From Bacteroidales bacterium (GTDB lineage Bacteria > Bacteroidota > Bacteroidia > Bacteroidales > UBA7960): a stretch of DNA of 35,236 nt. The stretch covers positions 1 through 35,236 of the forward strand of contig PWGY01000143.1 in assembly GCA_003554665.1 (NCBI GenBank), given 5' to 3'. A model generated the notes under the pieces. That model was not told the origin of the DNA and ran no database searches. It saw only the letters and a list, made by a program, of their open reading frames with translations. A program made the translations under genes and the position numbers. Of this stretch, positions 16,879-24,970 are shown one piece after another; within the stretch, counting starts at the first letter, position 1, and each line of letters opens with the position of its first letter.

Positions 16879-19200
16879 ATGCGCAGCCTGCTGCTTTTTC
16901 TGATGCTGACAGTCATCCTGACTTTGATGCCTGAACTGCAAGCTGATGTTCCCGTGGGCCAGTGGCGGCATCACCTGCCCAACAACCGCATACTTCATAT
17001 TGCAGAAGCCCCCGACCGCATTGTGGGCGCCACCTCCTACGGGCTGGTGGTCATTAACAAGGGTGATAACAGCGCGGAGCGAATAAATAAAGTTCATGGG
17101 ATGAGTGACTTCGGGATTTCCGCAATGGGCTGGTCGGAAGAACATGAAGTAATCCTGGCAGGCTATGAAAACGGCAACCTGGACCTGATCGATGGAAGTA
17201 AGGTTGTGAACATCCCTGATATTATGCAGGCTTCCATACTGGGAAGTAAAAAAATCAACAGTATGGAAACCCATGAAAACCGCATATTGCTTGCCTGCGA
17301 TTTTGGCATCATCGAACTGGATCCTGAAAACTACCTGATTCTTGACACCTGGTTCATCGGACCATTTGGCAGCATGGTCAATGTCAATGACCTGGCCATT
17401 TCCGGCAGATACATCTATGCTGCCACCAATGCCGGCCTCCTCCGGGCGCCCCTTGACGACTCCAATCTTGCAGATTATCGTTTTTGGGATCGTCTGGAAG
17501 TCAGCGGAGATGATAATGAAATATTTACACATCTGGGCGTCTATGCCGACAGGGTGTTTGCCTTGCGAAACACGGACTCATCTGACCAGATTTATAAATC
17601 AGATCAGGATAACTGGATCCCTTTTGGTCCTGACGAAAATGAGGATCAGCAGATCAATAATCTGGCCGTGAGTGGTGACCATCTTCTGGTGGCAGCCACC
17701 GGCAAAGTTGACATTTACAATGAAGATTTAAACAAGATCCGCCGGGTGGACAACTATCAGCCGGGTGAGGTAACAGCAAACGATGCGCTTCTGGCTGCTG
17801 ACGGGAAGCTCTGGATTGCTGATCACAATAGGGGGCTGGCCAGGGAAAAAAGTGCCGGTGGTTTTGAAACCATAGAACTTGCGGGTCCTCCCGAATCAGA
17901 TGCATTTGGCCTGGCAGCAGGAAATGGAAGGGTTTGGGTTGCCCCGGGTACAGTAACCTATGGTGGAGAACATAACTGGATTCAGCACGGTATTTTCCTT
18001 TTTGAAGGAGGCAGTTGGGAACACTTTGAACGTTTCAGGTTTCCGGAACTGGAACCGTTATCAGACATCATCAGAATCAGCACCGACCCCCGCAATCCGG
18101 ATCGTGCCTTTGCCGCAGCCTGGAGCGGAGGCATGGCAGAACTGAACCCTGAAGGAGTGGTGCAACTATTTGACGACTCAAACAGCCCCCTGCAGAAACG
18201 CGCCATCGTTGAGGACAGGCTCCGTGTGGGAGGTACCGCCGTCGACAACCAGGGCAATGTATGGGTCACCAATTCTGAGGTTGACACCCCGCTCCTGGTC
18301 AGGAAATCCTCAGGTGACTGGCTGGCTTTCAGCAGTGGAGGCACTTTTGGGTCACAAACACTGGTGGGAGATCTTATCATTGATGATAGCGGGCAAAAAT
18401 GGGTAATACTTCCGCGAAACGGCATTTTTCTTTTTAAGGAAGACGGTCTGAATAACAACAGCAGCTACCAGACACGCAGGCTGACCACCCAGGCCAACCG
18501 CGGCGGACTACCCAGCAACAGTGTACACAGCCTGGCTGTTGACAACAATGGCTACGTATGGGTAGGAACAGAAGAGGGCGTGGCCGTATTTTACAGTCCG
18601 CATCGTGCATTTACCGGAGAGGAATTCCAGGCCAATCGCATCGTGGTGGATCAGGCCGACGGCTTTGCCGGCTATCTGCTTGAATCGGAAACCGTCACCG
18701 CAATCGCGGTGGATGGATCCAATAAAAAATGGTTCGGCACGGAACGCTCAGGCGCCTTCCTGCTTTCTGAAGACGGTCGCGAAACAATCTTTCATTTTGA
18801 CCAGGAAAACAGCCCTCTTCCATCCAACAATATCCTGGATATTTCCATTGAGGACCAAAGCGGAGAGGTCTTTTTTGCAACCGACAGGGGGCTGGTCTCT
18901 TTCAGGGGCTTTGCCACAGGCGGCGGAGACATTCATCAGGATGTGTATGCTTACCCCAACCCCGTCCATCCGGGATACGACGGATACATCTCCGTGAGAG
19001 GCCTGGTAAGTAATGCAAGGGTAAAAATCACTGACATCAGCGGCAACCTGGTTTGGGAAACCATTGCAGAAGGAGGTCAGGCGGTATGGAACGGAAAGGA
19101 CCTCCGCGGAAGGAGGCCGTCTTCCGGTGTGTACCTGGTTTTCTCCACCAATGAGGACGGAGAGGAAACTGCGGTAACCAAGATCCTGTTTATCAATTAA
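16879..19200 (+). CDS. porZ: PorZ-like T9SS beta-propeller protein
   Basis: A 773-residue secreted protein: signal peptide (1-23, ending ELQA), mature start DVPVGQWRHHLPNNRILHIAEA, then many propeller-blade repeats of the form GxxWVGTEEGVAVF or WIADHNRGLA (about 30-680), and a C-terminal sorting-like domain (about 685-773: VYAYPNPVHPGYDGYISVRG, ITDISGNLVWE, LRGRRPSSGVYLV). Length and layout fit PorZ, part of the T9SS attachment complex that modifies exported cargo at the cell surface. Other propeller proteins with T9SS tails exist, but the match of N-terminus, length and position before recO favours PorZ. The start is 36 bases after pbp1A. Confidence 0.85.
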   Translation: MRSLLLFLMLTVILTLMPELQADVPVGQWRHHLPNNRILHIAEAPDRIVGATSYGLVVINKGDNSAERINKVHGMSDFGISAMGWSEEHEVILAGYENGNLDLIDGSKVVNIPDIMQASILGSKKINSMETHENRILLACDFGIIELDPENYLILDTWFIGPFGSMVNVNDLAISGRYIYAATNAGLLRAPLDDSNLADYRFWDRLEVSGDDNEIFTHLGVYADRVFALRNTDSSDQIYKSDQDNWIPFGPDENEDQQINNLAVSGDHLLVAATGKVDIYNEDLNKIRRVDNYQPGEVTANDALLAADGKLWIADHNRGLAREKSAGGFETIELAGPPESDAFGLAAGNGRVWVAPGTVTYGGEHNWIQHGIFLFEGGSWEHFERFRFPELEPLSDIIRISTDPRNPDRAFAAAWSGGMAELNPEGVVQLFDDSNSPLQKRAIVEDRLRVGGTAVDNQGNVWVTNSEVDTPLLVRKSSGDWLAFSSGGTFGSQTLVGDLIIDDSGQKWVILPRNGIFLFKEDGLNNNSSYQTRRLTTQANRGGLPSNSVHSLAVDNNGYVWVGTEEGVAVFYSPHRAFTGEEFQANRIVVDQADGFAGYLLESETVTAIAVDGSNKKWFGTERSGAFLLSEDGRETIFHFDQENSPLPSNNILDISIEDQSGEVFFATDRGLVSFRGFATGGGDIHQDVYAYPNPVHPGYDGYISVRGLVSNARVKITDISGNLVWETIAEGGQAVWNGKDLRGRRPSSGVYLVFSTNEDGEETAVTKILFIN

Positions 19201-19316
19201 CGGAGAACCCGGGCCAGCAGTAAAGGGACGTGCCGGCCCGCAGATCCTTTGAAACAGGCAGTTCCGTTGCAGCAAGCAGACCCGTTGGAAAAGGGAACAG
19301 TCAACCATAGCAGATC

Positions 19317-20051
19317 ATGATCGCAACCACAACCGGAATCATCCTGCATAGTTTCAAGTATGGAGAAACCAGCATCATTGCCCGGATCTACTCGGGTGAC
19401 CTGGGGCTTCAGTCATACCTGGTTCCCGGTGTAAGGAAGAGCAGGGCCCGCATCAGGCAAAACCTTTTTCAGCCACTGACAATCGTCAGCATGGTGGTAT
19501 ACCACAAGGAAAAAGGCGGCCTGCAGCGTATTAAGGAAATCAGTTGCCCCTCACCGTTTTCAACCATCCCCTACAATATCAGCAAATCATCCATTGCCCT
19601 TTTTCTGGCCGAAATGCTTAGCCACTCGATCAAAAGCCACGAACCCAACCCGGCCCTTTTTGCTTACCTCCACAACTCAATCCGGCAGCTTGATCATACC
19701 GATGGCAGGGTGGCTGACTTTCATCTCATTTTCCTGCTCGGGCTTACCCGGTTTTTGGGGTTCCAGCCCCGCGATAATTATGACAACCACCACTGTTTTT
19801 TTAATCTTCAGGAAGGCGTATTCCAGCGGGATGCCGGACATCAGGAGATCTGCCTGGACAAATCACTGAGCCGGTATTTTTTCCAGGCAGCAAATGCCCG
19901 GCTTGAGGAACCGGACCAGTTAAGCATCCCAAAAGAGAAGCGCAAGGACCTTCTTGACAAAATAATTGACTATTACCGCTTTCATCTGGAGGGGCTTGGT
20001 GAGGTAAAATCACACCATATACTGGAAATGGTATTGCACGAAAAAGTGTAA
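19317..20051 (+). CDS. recO: DNA repair protein RecO
   Basis: A 244-residue protein with the RecO start (GIILHSFKYGETSIIARIYS, then GLQSYLVPGVRKS), an OB-fold N-terminal part and a helical C-terminal part (LIFLLGLTRFLGFQP, YDNHHCFFNLQEGVF, then YYRFHLEGLGEVKSHHIL). RecO acts with RecR to load RecA on single-stranded DNA and anneals strands. Its stop codon lies inside a promoter-like TAACTTTG. The 116-base gap before it holds a weak GGGCC/GGCCC inverted repeat without a T-run, so I do not call a terminator there. Confidence 0.93.
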   Translation: MIATTTGIILHSFKYGETSIIARIYSGDLGLQSYLVPGVRKSRARIRQNLFQPLTIVSMVVYHKEKGGLQRIKEISCPSPFSTIPYNISKSSIALFLAEMLSHSIKSHEPNPALFAYLHNSIRQLDHTDGRVADFHLIFLLGLTRFLGFQPRDNYDNHHCFFNLQEGVFQRDAGHQEICLDKSLSRYFFQAANARLEEPDQLSIPKEKRKDLLDKIIDYYRFHLEGLGEVKSHHILEMVLHEKV

Positions 20052-20056
20052 CTTTG
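20049..20056 (+). promoter_or_regulatory. -7 promoter element overlapping the recO stop codon
   Basis: TAACTTTG, an exact TAnnTTTG match, begins with the TAA stop of recO. It lies 31 bases before the ATG at 20087 and would exclude the longer open frame that starts at a TTG inside it. No clear -33 TTTG accompanies it. Confidence 0.45.
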
Positions 20057-20086
20057 GCATGGCTCACTAAATTTCATCCTGTGTCT

Positions 20087-21865
20087 ATGGGTTCGGGCAT
20101 CAGATCCGCCTTAAGCCGGTCATACAACATCGCCATCCTGGCCATGGCACTGTCCATGGTGTGGATCAACTTCGACCATAGAAACTGGACCCGCGACCGG
20201 GTGATCGAATGGGATGTCAAATCCTACTATGCTTACCTTCCGGCGGTCTTTATTTATCAGGACCTTACGCTGGAGTTTCTGGATGAGGATCCTGAAAAAT
20301 TCGGAGACCTCATATGGCCGGTTGAAACCCCCACAGGTCAGTGTGCCATCATCACTACCATGGGCATGTCGGTATTGTATGCCCCATTCTTTTTCACCGC
20401 TCACGCCTTTGCGTTGCTAACCGGTTGGGAGGCCGACGGATACTCGATACCGTACCGTTTTGCACTGAATTTCAGCACCCTTTTCTATGTGCTGGCGGGA
20501 TTGTACTTCCTGAAAAAGGTATTGCTCCGTTTCTTCACCCCCGGTATTACGACTTTTACCCTGGTAGCCGTGGTAATGGGAACCAACCTGCTATATTACG
20601 CCACGCACGAAGCAGCCATGCCTCATGGATACAATTTTTCACTGATTGCCCTCTTTCTCTATCTGACCATTCGTTTTTATGACAGGCCCGGATCTGCCGG
20701 TCAGCTCATGTTGCTTGGATTCCTTGCAGGTTTTATTACCCTGATCCGTCCAACCAACATCATCGTCCTGCTCCTGTTTTTTCTATGGGGTGTTGACAGC
20801 ATTTCCGCATTGCGCAAAAGGATCGGTTTTTTCTTGCAAAAACCATGGTTGGTCGGCATTATGGCCCTGTTTTTCATTCTGGCCTGGGTGCCGCAATTCA
20901 TTTACTGGAAGCAGGTATCAGGCATGTTTTTTTATTTCACCTATGGTGAAGAAGGAGGGCGCTTTTTTTGGCATAACCCGCAGATTGCCAATATACTGAT
21001 CAGTTACAAAAAAGGATGGTTTGTATATACCCCGCTGATGCTGTTTGCCTTTGCCGGAATTTTCCTTCTCCCCTGGCGCCTGAAAGGGCTTCCGGATGCA
21101 TTGAGGGGAGCATTTCTCCCTATCCTGGTATTTAAACTACTAAATATCTACATCCTGTCGTCCTGGTGGGCATGGTGGTTCGGTGGCGGATTCGGCCTGC
21201 GGGCCTTCATCGACTCTTATGCCATCATGGCCCTCCCACTGGCAGCCGTCCTCACTCAGGCAGCCAATCTGCCGGTGAAGTGGCGCAACGCAGCCTTCGG
21301 GGTGTTTGTGCTGCTGATCCTGTTCAACAACTTTCAAATCCATCAGTACCGGCGGGGAGCAATCCATTATTGGTGGATGAACAAAGAGGCCTATTGGGAA
21401 ACCTTCCTGAGAAGGAGGCCAACCGAAAGATACTGGGACCTGATCACCATTCCTGATTACGACAAGGCCCGAGAGGGGATTTATGTGGCCATTGATCCGG
21501 AGGAGAGCCGGGCGGATGAAGCCGCCGGGACAGAAAGCCCCACAAACGGAGTTATCGATCCTGAGAAAGGCCGCATGGATGAAACCACCGGAACGAAAAG
21601 CCCCACAAGCGAAACCATGGATAAAGAGGCAACGGATACCATCAGCCGCGAAAAACGGCAGCAGCCCGATAGCCTTTCTGTGGTAAGGCGCGACGAATAC
21701 GGGCCGGAAGAAAGGGAGCAACGTATCAGCGAAATCGAACAACGTTTGCGTGATGATCCGGAAATGGCGGAATTTATCCGTGAAAAAGCCCGGAAAGCAA
21801 ACGTGCCGGAGGATACAATGTTCCGGCGTGATGCATTATGGTTTTACGAAAGAGGAGAATACTGA
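20087..21865 (+). CDS. GT-C-like polytopic membrane glycosyltransferase candidate
   Basis: A 592-residue integral membrane protein with about ten hydrophobic helices (roughly residues 10-430). The first loop has EWDVKSYYAYLPAVF, the acidic periplasmic loop position seen in GT-C enzymes that use polyprenyl-phosphate sugars; later LIRPTNIIVLLLFF also fits such families. Donor and acceptor are unknown. The last ~130 residues are hydrophilic and charged, contain a 21-residue tandem duplication (about 469-510), and end in a predicted coiled helix (REQRISEIEQRLRDDPEMA). The stop overlaps the start of the next gene (TGATG), so the two are translationally coupled and probably work together in surface glycan or lipid glycosylation. 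Confidence 0.75.
   Translation: MGSGIRSALSRSYNIAILAMALSMVWINFDHRNWTRDRVIEWDVKSYYAYLPAVFIYQDLTLEFLDEDPEKFGDLIWPVETPTGQCAIITTMGMSVLYAPFFFTAHAFALLTGWEADGYSIPYRFALNFSTLFYVLAGLYFLKKVLLRFFTPGITTFTLVAVVMGTNLLYYATHEAAMPHGYNFSLIALFLYLTIRFYDRPGSAGQLMLLGFLAGFITLIRPTNIIVLLLFFLWGVDSISALRKRIGFFLQKPWLVGIMALFFILAWVPQFIYWKQVSGMFFYFTYGEEGGRFFWHNPQIANILISYKKGWFVYTPLMLFAFAGIFLLPWRLKGLPDALRGAFLPILVFKLLNIYILSSWWAWWFGGGFGLRAFIDSYAIMALPLAAVLTQAANLPVKWRNAAFGVFVLLILFNNFQIHQYRRGAIHYWWMNKEAYWETFLRRRPTERYWDLITIPDYDKAREGIYVAIDPEESRADEAAGTESPTNGVIDPEKGRMDETTGTKSPTSETMDKEATDTISREKRQQPDSLSVVRRDEYGPEEREQRISEIEQRLRDDPEMAEFIREKARKANVPEDTMFRRDALWFYERGEY
21491..21616 (+). repeat. 63-bp in-frame tandem duplication in the GT-C gene
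   Basis: Units 21491-21553 and 21554-21616 encode IDPEESRADEAAGTESPTNGV and IDPEKGRMDETTGTKSPTSET. They share the frame and about half the residues, which points to an old duplication within the hydrophilic tail. Confidence 0.8.
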
Positions 21866-22953
21866 TGCTAAGAGGAAAAACCGTGGCGGTGGTCGTACCC
21901 GCCTACAATGAAGCCACCCAGCTTGAGCAGGTCATTCAGGGTATGCCGGATTTTGTGGATCGCATTGTGGTGGTCAACGACTGTTCGGACGACCAGACCG
22001 AGGAGGTTGTGATGTCGCAAATGGGAAAATTTGAGGGAGCACCCATCCCGGCGGCAGAATCAGTCAGTAATGAAATCTACAGAAAGGCTGACCGGATCCA
22101 GGCTCAACTGAATGAGGAGGAGAACCAGTGGTTTGTTCCAGCCGAAATTGTTTGGACCGAAGCCACTGAAAAAATCGTGCTGATCAACCTGAAGCGAAAC
22201 GGGGGCGTTGGTGCGGCAATTGCAAGGGGATATAAGTGGGCCAAGGACAACAGGATTGACTGCACGGCCGTTATGGCGGGCGATGGACAAATGGATCCGT
22301 CGGAACTGGAAAAAATTTGCATGCCGGTAGTTGCAGAAGAGATTGACTATGTGAAAGGAAACCGGCTTTCCCACAAAAGTGCCCCGTTTCTCATCCCCAA
22401 AAAACGGCTGCTTGGCAACGCCATTCTCACGATCCTCACCAAACTGGCTTCAGGATACTGGTCAGTATCCGATACCCAGACCGGCTATACCGCCATTTCC
22501 CTGAAGGCACTGGAGGCCATCAAACTTTATGACATTTACCCGCGATACGGCATGCCCAACGATATGCTGGTGAAACTGAATATTGCTTCCTGCACCATCA
22601 AAGAGGTAGATATCAGGCCGGTATATGGTATTGGAGAAAAATCCAAGCTTAAAATCAGCAAGGTGATACTGCCAATTGCAGGTTTGCTCGTCCGGTCCTT
22701 TTTCAGGCGGTTGTGGTCCAAATACCTTTTCAGGGACTTCCATCCGCTGTTCATCCTGTATCACTTCGCCTTCCTGTTACTGGTTTTATCAATTCCCTAT
22801 GGGATCAAAATGATCAGCCTGGCCCTGCAGGGCATCGATGTAAACCCCCTGACTGCACTGGCTTTTATGTTTTTATTTATCAGCGGATTCCAGTCACTGC
22901 TATTTGCCATGTGGATGGACATGCAGCACAACGACCGGCTGTACAGGGATTAA
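21865..22953 (+). CDS. GT2-family glycosyltransferase with two C-terminal membrane helices
   Basis: A 362-residue protein. VAVVVPAYNEATQLEQVIQG, then IVVVNDCSDDQTEE, GGVGAAIARGYKWA and the acidic metal-binding motif GDGQMDP (about 139-145) mark a GT-A fold of family 2, as in polyprenyl-phosphate sugar synthases. Two hydrophobic helices close the protein (about 295-318 and 330-350). Between the second beta strand and the next motif, residues 52-102 form a charged insertion absent from short DPM1-like enzymes. The ATG at 21865 overlaps the previous stop, which fixes the start. It likely makes the lipid-linked donor for the coupled GT-C protein (inference). Confidence 0.88.
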   Translation: MLRGKTVAVVVPAYNEATQLEQVIQGMPDFVDRIVVVNDCSDDQTEEVVMSQMGKFEGAPIPAAESVSNEIYRKADRIQAQLNEEENQWFVPAEIVWTEATEKIVLINLKRNGGVGAAIARGYKWAKDNRIDCTAVMAGDGQMDPSELEKICMPVVAEEIDYVKGNRLSHKSAPFLIPKKRLLGNAILTILTKLASGYWSVSDTQTGYTAISLKALEAIKLYDIYPRYGMPNDMLVKLNIASCTIKEVDIRPVYGIGEKSKLKISKVILPIAGLLVRSFFRRLWSKYLFRDFHPLFILYHFAFLLLVLSIPYGIKMISLALQGIDVNPLTALAFMFLFISGFQSLLFAMWMDMQHNDRLYRD

Positions 22954-22974
22954 GCCGCAAAAGGGTTGCCGGTC

Positions 22975-23070
22975 ATTTTGCAGGCTCCGCCTCTTTGGCC
23001 GGCTTAAGCCCCAGGGATCTGATGGTGCTGCCTCCGGGTTATTTTGCAGGTTCCGCCCTGTTGCCCGGCT
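22975..23070. repeat. Duplicated 30-bp word at the 3' end of the minus-strand GT-C gene
   Basis: Bases 22975-23004 and 23041-23070 match at about 25 of 30 positions, 66 bases (22 codons) apart. On the minus strand both copies encode an AEPAK tail followed by a stop. The gap between the two convergent genes contains no clear terminator. Confidence 0.6.
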
Positions 23071-24754
23071 CTACCCTCTGAAACACACCCACCTTATAGG
23101 TTGTATCCAAAACCTTGAAAGAAACTTCGGGCTCAAATATCTGAATGGTTTCAAAATATGGACTCTCCTTGAGTTGTTCAAGTTCCAGGTGGTGGAGGGG
23201 TGAAAAGAGCCCATCCCAGATGACAATTTCACCGGGCCTGATATTGTAATGGGGTTCTCCGGCCCGGTAAACAAAAGGTCTTGACTGCGATTCATCATAA
23301 GGATTCAGATCCAGGAAATAAAAAAATGCAGGATCATAATAATAGATCTTGTGCCTGTCAAGCCCTTCATGTTCCATAAAATCAGTGGCCTCTTTCATGA
23401 CCTTATTCATTCCGTCCAGCTTGTGAGGGATCTGATGCCTGCTGAATGGCTCACTCACCACCGTCAGCAAAAGAAAAACCGAAAACAGCAGTGTAAGCAA
23501 ACCACCATGACGTTGTACCCTGAACAACCCGATGATGTCATTGTAACCTCTTAGGGCAAGCACAGCTCCCAGGGGCACAATCGATACCATATAGCGGTGA
23601 AGACCCAGCGACCGGCCGATACCTGTATACCACATCGTTACGTGAGCCAAAAAGTATATCGCAAACGGGAGCAATATGAGCAGGAATGCATTGACGGACG
23701 CCTCAGATCGCCGCAACAGCACCTCACGTGTAATCATTACCATACCTGATAAGACCAAAAGGGATATCAGCCAGCCAAACATTTTCGGTGCCCTCACAAA
23801 GAAATAAGACAACGACCCCGTTCCATAAGCCTCTTCCGCTCCACGGTAAGGCATCTGATTGACCAGCCAGAACAGGTCATTGAAGTGAAAATAACCGATG
23901 ATGCTGTAAATGACGGATCCGGTGAGCAACCAGGGGATGGCCCGGTATTGCTTTACGACCAGAAAAAACAGGCCGAAAACCGGGATGATGATAATCCCTT
24001 CGGTACGGACAAGGGGAGAGAAAGAGATGAGCACAGCGGCCCAGAGGTATTTTTTGTCAAGACACAAATAAGCCGTGGCGATCACAAACAGACCGAACAA
24101 CACCTCAACCTGGCCGGAAATGATGAAAAAAGTATATACCGGTGCAAAGAAGAGCAGGAAAGGAAGCAACAATCGGTTGGGGTAACCCAGCCTCCGGGCC
24201 GAAAGCCATGCAAACCAGCCACTGCCCAGCCCGGCCAGCAAGTTGAACACCGAAACACCCTCATGTCCGAATTGGGCAAAAGGACTTGAGAGCAATGTAA
24301 ACACCGGTTTCCCCCAATGATGAAGCAAAAATTCGGGATACAGCCAGGAGTAACGGGAAAACTTATAATGTGTCAGACTGTCTGCATCCCCGATATAGCC
24401 TTCCGAGGCCAGCAGCACCCACATAAAGAACATAAACAGCCCGCCAAGCATGGCCAGCATACCGGTGGACTCATTGTTTTTCAGCCGTTGGAGGAGCCTT
24501 CCCGGGGCTGTCCCCCTCAAGCCTGGGGTAGACCCCCCCCCCCCCGGCCGGTTGGCCGGTTGCTGGGTGGCCGATTGCTGGTTAGTCGGTTGTTGGTTAG
24601 TCGGAGGCTTCGCCTCCTCCGGTTGACGGGTGCTTCGCACCCCTGGTTGTTGGTTGGCCGGCTGTTGGTTCTCACGGGCAGAGAGCACTGGCGATAGCCC
24701 ATGAACCGTGGCCGAAGCCACGCGGTTGTTGGTTGTTTGGTTGTTATTTCTCAT
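23039..24754 (-). CDS. GT-C-like membrane glycosyltransferase with repeat-encoded N-terminus
   Basis: A 571-residue frame. Residues ~95-560 are a polytopic membrane protein with a first-loop acidic motif (EGYIGDADSLTHYKF), as in GT-C mannosyltransferase-like proteins that use polyprenyl-phosphate sugars. Substrate unknown. The first ~90 residues are unlike any enzyme: rich in Gln, Asn, Pro and Thr (NQQPGVRSTRQPEEAKPPTN), and encoded by the hairpin array of composite repeat copy B plus a 13-G run. An alternative ATG at 24460 (residue 99) directly precedes the first helix, so the real start may be there. The gene follows the DPM1-like GT2 gene on the same strand, across the repeat. The C-terminus ends in NRAEPAK, with a second in-frame AEPAK tail after the stop. 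Confidence 0.7.
   Translation of the reverse strand: MRNNNQTTNNRVASATVHGLSPVLSARENQQPANQQPGVRSTRQPEEAKPPTNQQPTNQQSATQQPANRPGGGGSTPGLRGTAPGRLLQRLKNNESTGMLAMLGGLFMFFMWVLLASEGYIGDADSLTHYKFSRYSWLYPEFLLHHWGKPVFTLLSSPFAQFGHEGVSVFNLLAGLGSGWFAWLSARRLGYPNRLLLPFLLFFAPVYTFFIISGQVEVLFGLFVIATAYLCLDKKYLWAAVLISFSPLVRTEGIIIIPVFGLFFLVVKQYRAIPWLLTGSVIYSIIGYFHFNDLFWLVNQMPYRGAEEAYGTGSLSYFFVRAPKMFGWLISLLVLSGMVMITREVLLRRSEASVNAFLLILLPFAIYFLAHVTMWYTGIGRSLGLHRYMVSIVPLGAVLALRGYNDIIGLFRVQRHGGLLTLLFSVFLLLTVVSEPFSRHQIPHKLDGMNKVMKEATDFMEHEGLDRHKIYYYDPAFFYFLDLNPYDESQSRPFVYRAGEPHYNIRPGEIVIWDGLFSPLHHLELEQLKESPYFETIQIFEPEVSFKVLDTTYKVGVFQRVEPGNRAEPAK
24533..24545 (-). repeat. 13-G homopolymer inside a coding frame
   Basis: Thirteen consecutive C on the plus strand (G on the coding strand) encode GGGG plus the last base of a proline codon. 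With 14 G the frame runs to a TGA about 21 codons on; with 12 G it meets TGA after about 5 codons. Both stops lie before the first membrane helix, so length changes would switch the long form off. Confidence 0.85.
24546..24730 (-). repeat. Composite repeat copy B, module 3: hairpin array, in frame within a gene
   Basis: On the minus strand it has the same linkers (CCAACCAACAACC) and hairpins as copy A: GGAGGC-GAA-GCCTCC (24603-24617) and GGGTGC-GAA-GCACCC (24628-24642). Further palindromes are GTGGC-loop-GCCAC (24708-24721) and GGC-loop-GCC near 24690-24699. Unlike copy A, one frame is free of stops throughout. Confidence 0.82.
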
Positions 24755-24767
24755 AGTAACATACGAT

Positions 24768-24970
24768 CCACCAGTCTCATGTGACCCACCAGTCTCATGT
24801 GACCCCTTCGGGGTCAGGGAGGCAGGTACCTGCCCCTGGTGTTAGTAACGTTTGACCCCGTTGGGGTCAGAAGTTTGTTCGTGCCTGTGGTTAGTAACAT
24901 GTGACCCCTTCGGGGTCATAAAACAGGTGGCTGTCTCCTGTGGTTAGTAATATGTGATCCCTTCGGGATC
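24768..24970 (-). repeat. Composite repeat copy B, module 2: GACCCC-type hairpins
   Basis: Four hairpins of 6-bp stem and 3-base loop lie at 24801-24815, 24854-24868, 24903-24917 and 24956-24970. The last has GATCCC/GGGATC in place of GACCCC/GGGGTC, a paired change in both arms. The core at 24890-24955 matches copy A 4195-4260. At the promoter-proximal end of the downstream gene an 18-base word (CCACCAGTCTCATGTGAC) is repeated exactly in tandem (24768-24785 and 24786-24803). Confidence 0.85.

Noticed and set aside
19201..19316. GGGCC/GGCCC inverted repeat as a terminator after porZ
   Set aside because: The loop is long and no T-run follows.
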